Assembly (NCBI GenBank): GCA_964438865.1
Contig: CAYTMI010000006.1
Location: 62,001 to 126,000 of the forward strand
DNA length: 64,000 nucleotides
DNA from: G016234445 sp964438865
GTDB taxonomy: Bacteria; Chloroflexota; Dehalococcoidia; Tepidiformales; Tepidiformaceae
Reading direction: 5' to 3'
Of this stretch, positions 43,531 through 52,150 are shown piece by piece. A program made the translations under genes and the position numbers. The notes below the pieces were generated by a model. It searched no databases. It was not told the DNA's origin and was given only the letters and a program-made list of their open reading frames with translations. The stretch's first letter is position 1. Each line of letters opens with the position of its first letter.

Positions 43531-44624
43531 TCCTGTTTCACCGTCGTCTTCACCACCCCGTCCTCGATCTCGGCATGGAAGTCCAGCGTCGTGCCGGAGC
43601 CTGTGTTTTCGAACTTCACCTCAACGCCCGCGCTCGGGGTGGTGTCGATCGTGTACGTCCAGCCCGGGTTGGCGATGACTTCGGTCACAGTGAGCGTGTC
43701 GCCGGTCCGGAGGACCCGCACCCAGCCCGCGTCGAAGCCGCCGAGCGTGACGCTGTACAGCGTGCCGGGGATGGGGGTCGGCGTGGGCGATGGCGTGGGC
43801 GATGGCGTCGGCGTGGGCGTCGGCGAAGGCGTCTTGGTGGGCGTGGGCGTGCCGTCGCCGTCGTCGGGGGTCGTTGACGGGGTGGGGGTGCGCGTCGCGG
43901 TCGGAGAAGGGGTCCCGCCGGGAACCGTTGTCGACGGCGTCCCCGTCGGCGTCGGGGTAGCCGACGGGCCGCTGGTGGAGGTAGCAGCTGGCGAGGGAGA
44001 GCTGCCACCAGCGGGGGTGCCGCTGTCGCCGCTGCCGGATGTGCCGTTGGACCCACCCGCGGGCCCGGTGCCCGGGGTGGAGGAACCCGGTTGGGGGGTT
44101 GAGGACGGCGCGGGTGTCCCGCCGGAGCCGGGAGTGACGGCAGCGGTGGCGGCCGTGGGCGTTGCTGTGGCCGCCACAGGCTCGACCTCCGTCCCGTCAG
44201 AAGTGGGGAGGTTCGAGCCCGGCGAGAGGCTCAAGAAAGCGGTTTCGGCGAAGCGAGCGATGCCCGTGATGGCGTCGAGCGGGGAGGTATCGGTAGCCGC
44301 GGCGGCGCCCGAGCCCATGGCCGAGAGCAGCAGCGCCCCCGCGGCGAAGCGTTGCGTCACGGCGCGGGGTTGGTGGCCGAGACCCAACCACCCCAACAGC
44401 CACGTGCCAAAGTCCCTGCGCGACCGCCCTTCGAAGGTGGCATTGAGGCGGGCGACCATCCGGTGGCGCGCAGCTGGGGCGGGGCCGGGGGGCCGAAGGT
44501 GGCGGACGCGGGCGGCGAGCCCGGCGAGTTCTCCGGCAGAGGGATCCGAAAGGCGCGCCTGCAGGCGGCCTTCAAGCAGGTCCTGGAGCAGGTCTTCGGG
44601 GTTTGGGGGCTGAGGGTTCGTCAT
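43527..44624 (-). CDS. Thr/Pro-rich membrane protein, candidate anti-sigma partner
   Basis: A 365-residue protein: N-terminal cytoplasmic part of about 85 residues (PNPEDLLQDLLEGRLQARL), a hydrophobic segment near 93-110, the DUF5667-like SPLDAITGIARFAETA, a Ser/Thr/Pro/Gly linker of about 150 residues and a C-terminal domain of about 85 residues. Coupling to the sigma gene suggests it holds or senses for sigma, though no zinc-binding HxxxCxxC is seen. ATG 44624 has GGAGAAG. A TCGACC-N16-TAATCT promoter lies upstream. Confidence 0.6.
   Translation of the reverse strand: MTNPQPPNPEDLLQDLLEGRLQARLSDPSAGELAGLAARVRHLRPPGPAPAARHRMVARLNATFEGRSRRDFGTWLLGWLGLGHQPRAVTQRFAAGALLLSAMGSGAAAATDTSPLDAITGIARFAETAFLSLSPGSNLPTSDGTEVEPVAATATPTAATAAVTPGSGGTPAPSSTPQPGSSTPGTGPAGGSNGTSGSGDSGTPAGGSSPSPAATSTSGPSATPTPTGTPSTTVPGGTPSPTATRTPTPSTTPDDGDGTPTPTKTPSPTPTPTPSPTPSPTPTPIPGTLYSVTLGGFDAGWVRVLRTGDTLTVTEVIANPGWTYTIDTTPSAGVEVKFENTGSGTTLDFHAEIEDGVVKTTVKQE
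43765..44160. repeat. Thr/Pro-coding short tandem repeats
   Basis: Six-base units of the type GGCGTG/GGCGAT recur, coding TPTPTPSP-like linkers in the gene above. A similar tract lies at about 45005-45390. Such tracts expand and contract easily. Confidence 0.6.
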
Positions 44625-44810
44625 CTTCTCCGCTGCTTCATCGGCCCGGCAAGTTCAGGATCGGCCGCCGCCCAGCACCAGATTACCCCTCCCGCAGGGC
44701 TGGTCGACCCCGGGGAATCCAGTACTCAGCAGCATCTCACCACGCATGTGGTCAGGCGACACCGAAAAGAGTCGATAGTAAAGGGCAGGTTTCGTGAGTA
44801 GGGTTCGTGA

Positions 44811-46352
44811 CTACGGTGTCAGGCACTTCGCATCGGGACCCTGTCCCAAGCCACCGTTCTTATCGATGCCGCCGGACAGGTCGTTATCGACATCGTCGTC
44901 GCAGGTGTTCTTGGTGAACGCCAGGTCGTACTGCGCGTGTTCGGGCGTGCTATTCGGGATGCCCGGGTCGGACCCGTATAGGACTTCGATGGCGTCGGGA
45001 ACTCCGTCGAAGTCCGTATCCACGGGCGTCGGCGTGGCGGTCGGTGTCACAGGGGTCGGGGTGGCCGTCGGCGGCACGGGGGTCAGCGTCGCAGTCGCTG
45101 TCGGCGTCCGCGTGGGCGTGCTCGTCGAGGTCGGCGTGGGTATTGTTCGGGGTGGCGTGGATGTTGGCGTGGCCGTGGCCCCCGGCAAGGGAGTGCTGGT
45201 CGTCGTGGCCGTAGGGGTGCCAGGCCCGGGCGTGGCGGTGGACGTTGCCGTACTCGTGGCAGCCGCGGTGGCGGTGGAAGTGGCCGCGGCGATGGTCGCC
45301 GTGGGCGGGCGCGGGGTGGGCGTGGCCGTAGCGACGACGGCGGCGCCGGTGGTGGGGGTGGCCGTTCCGCCCGGCGACGCCGCAGACACGGAACCATCAT
45401 CGCCGCCCCCGATCTCATCCAAAGCGGCCGAGACTTCAGGCCAGAAAGCTGTCGCGAGCAGCGTTACCGCTGCAAGTCCGGTGATGATGGCGGTGGCGGG
45501 ATTGCTTGGCGCCGAGTTGGATTCGTCGCCAGCCATCGGCTTCGCCCCATAGCGGGTCAGCCGGAGGAAGGCCGGGCGACGTTTGCGGCGGCGGCGGTCG
45601 AAGATCGCGGCGACGGTGACGCGGGCCATCGCGCTGAGGCCCATGAACGCCATCCCGCAGAAGACGGCCAGGAGGATGAGAGCGGGCGTGTAACTCCCGC
45701 CCTTCAGCGCCAGCCATACGGAAAACCCCATCCCAAAGGCAGCGACGGCGGCGACGCCCACGGAAATCGCCCCGAGGACGATCCAGAGGAGCGTGTCGCC
45801 GCTTCGCCATGTCGTGCGCCCGGCGGCCACCACCCGGCTGCCGGTGCCAAGTCCCGGCGGCGCGGCAATGAGCAGCGCATCCACGGTCACCTGGTCCAGG
45901 AGGATGGGCAACGACGGAGGACGGGTGGGTTCCGCCTTCGTCCGGTGGGGGACCGCCGCTCTGCCGCGCGTCAGCAGCTTGCGCCCGCGAGGATGGCGCC
46001 GCAGCAAGCCAAGGCCCTGTCCGAACACGCTGGCAGCGGCGATCACGAGCAGCAGCAGCAGGGCCGCATCGGCGGCCGAGAAGTCGCCATCGCCCGCAAG
46101 CTTGCCCGCCGTCCCGCGCGCCAACCCGAAGAACATCACCGCCGCGAGCGCGAAGAAACAGGGCGGAAGCAGCACAGCCATGAGGAAACGCCACCCGCCC
46201 GATGCCCCGCCCGTCCGGGCGGGTCGCAGCGGGGGCAGGGCTACCGGGCGGGGCTCGTACTCCGCGGACGCGCGCACCAGCCGCGGGCTCGACACCTGGT
46301 CGAGCGGCATGGCCGCTTCTCTCAGTCCCTCATTCCCCCGCCAGTTTCTCAT
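44811..46352 (-). CDS. Membrane protein with Thr/Pro linker and calcium-type repeat
   Basis: A 513-residue protein with about four membrane helices in the first 230 residues, another near residue 285, then a Thr/Pro/Ala linker of about 120 residues. The C-terminus contains DTDFDGVPDAIEVLYGSDPG, a thrombospondin type 3-like calcium loop, and CDDDVDNDLSGGID. It is probably exposed at the cell surface. ATG 46352 has AGGA 5 nt upstream and follows the giant repetitive gene by 11 bp, so they are one operon. Confidence 0.6.
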   Translation of the reverse strand: MRNWRGNEGLREAAMPLDQVSSPRLVRASAEYEPRPVALPPLRPARTGGASGGWRFLMAVLLPPCFFALAAVMFFGLARGTAGKLAGDGDFSAADAALLLLLVIAAASVFGQGLGLLRRHPRGRKLLTRGRAAVPHRTKAEPTRPPSLPILLDQVTVDALLIAAPPGLGTGSRVVAAGRTTWRSGDTLLWIVLGAISVGVAAVAAFGMGFSVWLALKGGSYTPALILLAVFCGMAFMGLSAMARVTVAAIFDRRRRKRRPAFLRLTRYGAKPMAGDESNSAPSNPATAIITGLAAVTLLATAFWPEVSAALDEIGGGDDGSVSAASPGGTATPTTGAAVVATATPTPRPPTATIAAATSTATAAATSTATSTATPGPGTPTATTTSTPLPGATATPTSTPPRTIPTPTSTSTPTRTPTATATLTPVPPTATPTPVTPTATPTPVDTDFDGVPDAIEVLYGSDPGIPNSTPEHAQYDLAFTKNTCDDDVDNDLSGGIDKNGGLGQGPDAKCLTP

Positions 46353-46363
46353 CCCCTTCCTGC

Positions 46364-49300
46364 TCAGTCGGTTATCAGCGCTTCCTCGAACTCGACCGCC
46401 TCGGCGTCCGTATCGGGATCGACGTCGATTCCGTCGGCATCGCTGTCAGGGTCGAGGGCCTTCGCCGAAGCCAGGAGGTCGAAATCAGGGTCGCCGATGG
46501 GGGCGACAGCCCCCGATTCGTCGACAGACGAGAGATCGAGGAGCGTGGAGGGCCCATCATCGTCCGGGTCGGCGGCGGCCGTCCGGAAGTTCGCGGGAAG
46601 CCACTTCTTTTGCTCGCCAGCAGCGGCCGCCTGGAGCCCGCCGTCATCCGGTACGGCGATGCTGGCGTCACCGGGGTCGGCGGCGGCCGTCCGGAGCTCG
46701 CCCGGCGGCCGGAAGTTGCCGGGAAGCCAGTTCTTTTGCTCGCCCGCTGAGGCCGCCTGGGGCCCGCCGTCATCGGATACGGCGATGCTGGCGTCACCGG
46801 GGTCGGCGTCCTCCTGGCGGACAAGCGCTATCTTGCCGCTCATGCGCTGTGACCCGTCATGCGAGACAGCGATGCCTGCGGGTTCGTCCGCTTCGCCACC
46901 CGCCCTGGTGGACAGCACGCCTTCGTTGTTGTTGGAGTCGGGGAGGGCCGCTGCATCGGCGTCCGGCACGCTGCTTTCGACGCTGTTTTCGGGGATGGAC
47001 CTGCCGGTCGCCATGCCGGAGCCTGCATCGCGGGGGCTCTGCACGCTGCCGTCGGTGGCCACCTGAGGCCCGCCGTCATCCGATACGTGGATGCTGTCGT
47101 CGCCGGACGGCTCGCCGCCCGCGGCTGCCCCGCCGTGTCCGCCTTCCGTATCGCCGGTGCGCGCCCCCTTTTGCTCTTTTATGTTCCATCCACCCGTCCG
47201 GGCATCGGACGACTGGGAGTCGTCCTGTTGGGTCACGCCGCCATCGTCCGCGGTCGCTGCCTGTGCCCCGTGGTCCTTCTCTTCAGCCGCCTTGCCCGTG
47301 GCGATGCCGGGGTTCGACGAAGTCCAGTTGGCGCGCAGATCCTCGGGAACGGCATCGCCATCTGAGGCGGCGGCGCCCGCACGAGCGTCAGATAGTGAAG
47401 CAGCCAGAGGAGTTGCGGCCTGCGCACGTTGCTGCACGGTGTGCGTGGCTTCGTGACCGATGGTGGCTGCCTCGGGCGAATCATCGTCCGCTGCCACGGC
47501 ATCGCTGCTCCTGGTCATGTCGTCGTCTCGGTGCTGGCCGCTGACCATGCCATACTTGATCGCCGCCTCGGGCGGCGAGTCGTCCTCGGCGGGGTCGGCT
47601 GCCCGCTGATCCTTGAGGTCGCGGGGCGGCTTCTCCTCCGCCGCCTTGGCCGCTGCCATGCCGCTTCCCGTGAGCTGTCCCGTCGCCGCGCCGCCCGCCG
47701 CGTCTGCTTCCTCGGGGTCATCGTTCGAGGAGCCGCCGGGGTCGGCTTCACGCTTGATCTTCGGGGGCGGCTTGGAAACTACGCCCGAGTCCGAGACGGC
47801 GATGTGTTCGAGGGGGGTGCCGGGGCCGTCGTCACTCACCTCCACCCGGCTGGCCGGGAAGCTTCCCGGACCATGACCCACCCGGCCGCGGAAGCGGCTG
47901 GCGATGTCATCACCATCGGTGTTGTCACCGGACGGGTCGCCGGGGTCGGCTTCCCGCGCAAGCTTCACATTGACTGCGTTGGGGCCCCTGGCCATCGAGG
48001 GTTCGCCGCCCGGATCGCTCTCGCCGGCCGCTGAGTCGGAGTCGGCGGTTCGCTCAGGGTCGTGGTCTGCGCCACAGCTTGGGCAATGCAACGCTCCCCC
48101 CAGGTATGCGCCGCAGGCAGCACACATGGTCTTCGCATCCGTGCGGTTCGCGTTAGGGACCTCCACCTTCGTGGGCTCTTTGGTCGAGATTCGGTCGGCG
48201 CCCGAAGCACCGCCCCCGGCGCTAGCATCACTCTCGCCCGCCACCTGGTCCTTGGTGGGCTTCCCCTCGACCGGGGCCGATGGGCCGGTTTCGCGCCTGA
48301 TGTTGCCGATGGAGTTCTTGACGGTGTCGTGCCGAAGGGCGTCGGCGCCTCCGGGGGCATCTCCCGTGGGCTCGGTGTCGCTGAGGTTCTTGATGCCCGA
48401 ATGCGAGGTGTTGATGGCGGCCTCGGGCGCGCCGCCACCGTCTTCGCCGGCGGCCTGTGCCTGCCTGTCGCCAAAGTCGCTCTTCGGCGTCTGTCGGGCG
48501 GCCGCGAGGCCCCTGTCTCCGTCGGCATCTGACACGCTGGGCCGGGTGGGGTCGGTGAAATCGACCGAGCGGGCAGCATCTCCATCCGCGATCACACCTT
48601 TGGTGCTGCCGACCGCGTTCGCCGAGCGGGCACCATCGCCATCCCCGCCATCCGGCGCGCCGCCACCGTCTTCGCCCGCCGCCCGGGCCGGTGTCGGGTC
48701 CAGCCGGACCGGCCCCCTGGCCTGGGCGTCCTCTGCACCGTGCGCCATCTCTTTCTTCTCGTTGAAGAACTTGACGGCGCCCTTCTCCATCTCCGAAGGA
48801 CCGCCGGGCTCGCCACCATCGGCTGCCCCGTCGCCTGCGGTGCGCTTGAGGCTTATGTCGCCGACGGTTCCCCTCGGGTTCAGGCCTGAATTGCGCCCGA
48901 GGCTAATGTCCGACTTCGAGAGGTTGAGGTTCGAGTCAACGGGTTCGGGGAGGCCACCACCACCGTCGCCGCTGCCATCGCCGGCCCCGCCTCCGCCGCC
49001 ACCCCCGCCGGCTTCGCGCTGCTTTATCGTCATCCCATCTACCTTGGCGACCCTGGTGACGGTGTCCGTCTCCATGCCCCCACCGGTTTCACGCTGAAGG
49101 TCCGATTCGTTGTACTGGACCACGCCAGCAGGGCCATCGCTGTTAACGTCGCCGGCTGCTACCCGGAACGATTCCTCAGAGGTCTTTATGCCTCCCAGTA
49201 GGACCTTGGCGTCCGCAGCTGCGGCGCCATCGCTGTCCACGTCGTCCGCCGGCTCGCCACTCCCACCGGCTTCCCGAAGGTTGGGTTTAATCTCCTTCAC

Positions 49301-49597
49301 AATGATCTTCCCCTCTCCCTCTCCCGCGCCGGCAGCGCCTTGCTTCATCGTGTCGCCGCCCCCCACCCGGTCTTTGAAGACGACCGAACCTGACTTGCGT
49401 GCGGCCTCATCGGCATCCACGCCGGGGTCGCTGGGCCCTTCGCGTTCCATCAGCTCGGGGGATGACTTGCCCACGTACCGTTGTTCTTCGCTGCCGCTGC
49501 CGACAGTATCCAGGTCCTCCAGCTCACCCGAGCTGGTCGCGGGAGATGCCTCTTCGACCGGCCTGGCCGTGAAGGGATTGCGTAGTTTGAATGCCAT
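46364..49597 (-). CDS. Giant repetitive acidic protein with DUF4157-like motif
   Basis: A 1077-residue protein rich in Gly, Asp, Ala and Ser without signal peptide. It is built of short strand-like peptides separated by acidic DGD/DPGD linkers. A motif of the type R-(E/T/A)-A-(G/D)-(G/P) recurs about ten times (LREAGG, KQREAGG, KREADPGG, LREADPGD-like forms). A four-cysteine zinc ribbon (CAACG, CPSCG) lies near 493-512, and GHEATHTVQQR near 715 matches the HExxH helix of DUF4157. It starts 16 bp after the methyltransferase gene. ATG 49597 has GGAGGA upstream. Function unknown. Confidence 0.7.
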   Translation of the reverse strand: MAFKLRNPFTARPVEEASPATSSGELEDLDTVGSGSEEQRYVGKSSPELMEREGPSDPGVDADEAARKSGSVVFKDRVGGGDTMKQGAAGAGEGEGKIIVKEIKPNLREAGGSGEPADDVDSDGAAAADAKVLLGGIKTSEESFRVAAGDVNSDGPAGVVQYNESDLQRETGGGMETDTVTRVAKVDGMTIKQREAGGGGGGGGAGDGSGDGGGGLPEPVDSNLNLSKSDISLGRNSGLNPRGTVGDISLKRTAGDGAADGGEPGGPSEMEKGAVKFFNEKKEMAHGAEDAQARGPVRLDPTPARAAGEDGGGAPDGGDGDGARSANAVGSTKGVIADGDAARSVDFTDPTRPSVSDADGDRGLAAARQTPKSDFGDRQAQAAGEDGGGAPEAAINTSHSGIKNLSDTEPTGDAPGGADALRHDTVKNSIGNIRRETGPSAPVEGKPTKDQVAGESDASAGGGASGADRISTKEPTKVEVPNANRTDAKTMCAACGAYLGGALHCPSCGADHDPERTADSDSAAGESDPGGEPSMARGPNAVNVKLAREADPGDPSGDNTDGDDIASRFRGRVGHGPGSFPASRVEVSDDGPGTPLEHIAVSDSGVVSKPPPKIKREADPGGSSNDDPEEADAAGGAATGQLTGSGMAAAKAAEEKPPRDLKDQRAADPAEDDSPPEAAIKYGMVSGQHRDDDMTRSSDAVAADDDSPEAATIGHEATHTVQQRAQAATPLAASLSDARAGAAASDGDAVPEDLRANWTSSNPGIATGKAAEEKDHGAQAATADDGGVTQQDDSQSSDARTGGWNIKEQKGARTGDTEGGHGGAAAGGEPSGDDSIHVSDDGGPQVATDGSVQSPRDAGSGMATGRSIPENSVESSVPDADAAALPDSNNNEGVLSTRAGGEADEPAGIAVSHDGSQRMSGKIALVRQEDADPGDASIAVSDDGGPQAASAGEQKNWLPGNFRPPGELRTAAADPGDASIAVPDDGGLQAAAAGEQKKWLPANFRTAAADPDDDGPSTLLDLSSVDESGAVAPIGDPDFDLLASAKALDPDSDADGIDVDPDTDAEAVEFEEALITD
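46568..46800. repeat. Two-copy tandem repeat inside the giant gene
   Basis: Copies at 46568-46674 and 46675-46800 are near-identical apart from an 18-bp insert. Each codes ADPGDASIAV, GGPQ/GGLQ, AGEQK and WLPGNFR or WLPANFR. Confidence 0.8.
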
Positions 49598-49613
49598 GGG
49601 ATCCTCCCTGAAG

Positions 49614-50366
49614 TCAGTTGGCGGCGCGCGGCTGCCGGAGCAGGTCCACGAACAGCGTGGATGCAGGCCCGAAGCGGGGCACAAGCGAATCGAAAGCGGC
49701 CAACGGAGCGGCTGTGGCCGCGGTCGCCTGGGAGTCGGAAGAGTTGGCGAGGTGCACCACCGGGTGGCTCGCCGGGTAATAGTGGGAAAGGTACTCGACG
49801 AGCGGCCGGTAGGCCTCCGGGTGCGGTTCGATGGCCCCGGCCGCTTCGGAAGCAGCGATGCCGCCTACTTGCAGCAGGAGCAGGGGCACAGCCGGCTGGA
49901 TCGGCATCGCCCGCTCGTAGAGGCGCCGCGCGTCGAACACCTGCAGCCCGAAGGTCCCGACATCGAGGCCGACCTGGCAGATGGCCGAATCAATGGGTGA
50001 CACGGCCGGCAGCACCTGCGTGACGATCTTCCGCTCCTTCGCCTTCATCAGCAGGAAGCGGTTGAGCGAATTGGACAGCAGGGGGTTTCCTTCGGTCAGC
50101 AGAAGTGCGGGTGGCTCCTCGGCCGCCTGGCGGAGGACGGTGTCGGCGATGTCCAGGTAGACCTCGGCGAAGGGGCGGCCGGCGGCGAAGACGGAGGCGA
50201 GGTCGACGCAGGCAACCCGTTGCGAGCGGAGAAAGCGGTCGAGGTTGGGCGGCAAGCCGATGGCAAAGACGCGCGAGGCGCGCCCAAGGGCGCGTTGCGC
50301 CTCCACCGTTATCTGGAGGGAGTCGCCCACGCCATAGCCCGCGAGGATGAGTGCCGGTCGCGCCAC
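49614..50366 (-). CDS. Tetrapyrrole-methylase-fold methyltransferase, borosin-like
   Basis: A 250-residue protein with AGYGVGDSLQITVEAQRAL, the SAM-loop start of tetrapyrrole methylases, and LPAVSPIDSAICQVGLDVGTFGLQ, closely the pattern LPAxSxxDxxxxDLGLDxGTxGxQ seen in borosin alpha-N-methyltransferases (SonM, OphMA). The Y of the catalytic helix is kept (EVYLDIADTVL), but the usual Arg four before it is not, and TEGNP replaces YGHPG. No cobalamin or siroheme genes adjoin. GTG 50366 has AGGAG 8 nt upstream. Confidence 0.65.
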   Translation of the reverse strand: MARPALILAGYGVGDSLQITVEAQRALGRASRVFAIGLPPNLDRFLRSQRVACVDLASVFAAGRPFAEVYLDIADTVLRQAAEEPPALLLTEGNPLLSNSLNRFLLMKAKERKIVTQVLPAVSPIDSAICQVGLDVGTFGLQVFDARRLYERAMPIQPAVPLLLLQVGGIAASEAAGAIEPHPEAYRPLVEYLSHYYPASHPVVHLANSSDSQATAATAAPLAAFDSLVPRFGPASTLFVDLLRQPRAAN

Positions 50367-50422
50367 TCGTTGGCTCCTGTGCCGCGATACGCGGTATTGC
50401 AGAGCTAACTATAGATCGGCCG

Positions 50423-51280
50423 TCAAGCAGGCGTCGCTGTCAGTTCGACGTTATCGAGGAGCCGGGTCTGCCCGAAGCGCACCACCAGCGACAAAACGGC
50501 CGGGCGCTGGAGGGTGCCGGTCACTTCTTCGAGTGTTTCGTCATCCGCGAGACTGACGTACTCGACCGTCCCCAGCGCCTGTGTCGAGACGATCGAGCGG
50601 ACGGTCTCGCGAAGGACGTCGGCCCGGACTTCGCCGTTCGCAAACAGGGAGCGGGCTTCGAACAGGGCGCGGCTGAGGACCGGTGCTGCGGCCCGCTGCC
50701 CGGGCGAGAGGTAGACGTTCCGGCTGCTCATCGCCAGCCCATCCGGTTCGCGGACGATGTCGCAAGGGACGATTTCGACCGCGAGGTCAAGGTCACGGGC
50801 CATGCGCCGGACGACGCGAAGTTGCTGGGCATCCTTCCTCCCGAAGTAGGCACGGTCGGGCTCCACCGCGTTGAGGAGCTTCAGGACCACCGTCGCCACG
50901 CCGCGGAAGTGGCCGGGACGGGCTTCGCCTTCGAGACGCCGCGACACGTCCTCGACGGTGACGTAGGTCTGGAAGCCGGGCGGGTACAAGTCGGCGGCGA
51001 CCGGCAGGTAGACGGCCGCCACGCCCTCCGCTTCGAGGAGGGCCAGGTCTCGCACCTCGTCCCGGGGGTAACGTTCGTAGTCTTCGCCGGGGCCGAACTG
51101 GGCGGGGTTCACGAAGATGCTGGCCACCGTGGCGTCGTTCTCCGCGACCGAACGGCGGACCAGCGCGAGGTGGCCTTCGTGGAGGTAGCCCATGGTGGGC
51201 ACGAACCCGACGCTCCCGCCGCGGGACCGCCGCCATGCCCGTATCGCCGCCGGGGTCGCGAGCACGTCCACCGGCGCCAC
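50423..51280 (-). CDS. panC: Pantothenate synthetase
   Basis: PanC ligates pantoate and beta-alanine with ATP. The 285-residue protein has FVPTMGYLHEGHLALV (HxGH), IFVNPAQFGPGEDYERYP and the KMSKS-like MSSRNVYLS. GTG 51280 begins 1 bp after the panB stop; the frame is open far upstream over panB but is not protein-like there. Third gene of panDBC. Confidence 0.96.
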   Translation of the reverse strand: MAPVDVLATPAAIRAWRRSRGGSVGFVPTMGYLHEGHLALVRRSVAENDATVASIFVNPAQFGPGEDYERYPRDEVRDLALLEAEGVAAVYLPVAADLYPPGFQTYVTVEDVSRRLEGEARPGHFRGVATVVLKLLNAVEPDRAYFGRKDAQQLRVVRRMARDLDLAVEIVPCDIVREPDGLAMSSRNVYLSPGQRAAAPVLSRALFEARSLFANGEVRADVLRETVRSIVSTQALGTVEYVSLADDETLEEVTGTLQRPAVLSLVVRFGQTRLLDNVELTATPA

Positions 51281-51281
51281 G

Positions 51282-52148
51282 CTAGAGGACGCCGGCGGGC
51301 TGGTGGTGGCCGCCCGCATCGAGTTCCGCCAGCGACGCGTCGTCCATTTCGAAACTGTGTTCGGCCGTGGGGAACGCGCCGGAGCCGACCTCACAGGCGT
51401 AGGCGCGGACGGCTTCGCGGATTGCGGCGCCGAGGTTGGCGTACTGCTTCGCATGCCGGAAGGGGCGGCGGTCGTCGAAGAAGCCGAGGAGGTCGTGGAA
51501 GACCTGCACCTGGGCATCGCAGGAAGGCCCCGCGCCGATGCCAATGGTGGGGATGGAGATGCGCTCGGTGACCATCCGGGCAAGTTGTGCGGGGATGGTT
51601 TCGAGCACGACCGCGAAGGCGCCGGCCTCTTCGAGCGCGCGGGCGTCGTTGAGGAGCTTCGCCGCAGCGGCGGGGGTGCGGCCCTGGACCCGGTGGCCGC
51701 CAAGCTGGTTGACCGACTGGGGAGTCAACCCCAGGTGGCCCATCACCGGGATGCCGCTATCCACCATGCGGCGGACGAGCGCGGTGACGTTCGTGCCGCC
51801 CTCCAGCTTGACCGCGGTGGCCCCGCCTTTCTGGAGCAGCCGGCCGGCGTTGCGGACGGCCTCGTCCGCGTTCGCCTGGTAGCTCATGAACGGCATGTCG
51901 GCGACCACGATCGCCTTCTTGGTGGCGCGGACGACGGCCCGCGTGTGGTGGAGCATGTCGTCCATGGTCACGGGGATCGTGGATTCGTAGCCGAGGATGA
52001 CGCTCCCGAGAGAGTCGCCGACGAGGATGACGGGGATGCCGGCCTGTTCGACGAGGCGGGCGGTGGCGTAGTCGTAGGCCGTGAGCATCGCGAAGCGCCG
52101 GCCTTCGGCTTTCCATTCGCGCAGCTTGTGGACGGAGATGCGAGCCAT
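51282..52148 (-). CDS. panB: 3-methyl-2-oxobutanoate hydroxymethyltransferase
   Basis: PanB makes ketopantoate from 2-ketoisovalerate and methylene-THF. The 288-residue protein has MLTAYDYATARLVEQAG, LVGDSLGSVILGYEST and VKLEGG, and the late segment IPTIGIGAGPSCDAQVQVFHD. ATG 52148 follows panD by 2 bp. Confidence 0.97.
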   Translation of the reverse strand: MARISVHKLREWKAEGRRFAMLTAYDYATARLVEQAGIPVILVGDSLGSVILGYESTIPVTMDDMLHHTRAVVRATKKAIVVADMPFMSYQANADEAVRNAGRLLQKGGATAVKLEGGTNVTALVRRMVDSGIPVMGHLGLTPQSVNQLGGHRVQGRTPAAAAKLLNDARALEEAGAFAVVLETIPAQLARMVTERISIPTIGIGAGPSCDAQVQVFHDLLGFFDDRRPFRHAKQYANLGAAIREAVRAYACEVGSGAFPTAEHSFEMDDASLAELDAGGHHQPAGVL

Positions 52149-52150
52149 GC

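Noticed and set aside
43765..45390. CRISPR-like regular repeats
   Set aside because: The repeats are in frame, code Thr/Pro linkers, vary in sequence and have no spacers.
45793..47544. Long plus-strand frames opposite the repetitive gene
   Set aside because: The Arg/Ser/Pro-rich translation is the complement of Gly/Asp/Ala-rich coding; no ribosome sites or motifs.
46364..49597. Contractile injection system cluster
   Set aside because: Only a single DUF4157-like motif is present; no sheath, baseplate, tube or AAA ATPase gene is found in the window.
49614..50366. Siroheme or cobalamin methylase
   Set aside because: No pathway neighbours, and the LPAVS/GLDVGTFG pattern fits the borosin group better; kept as a cautious call.
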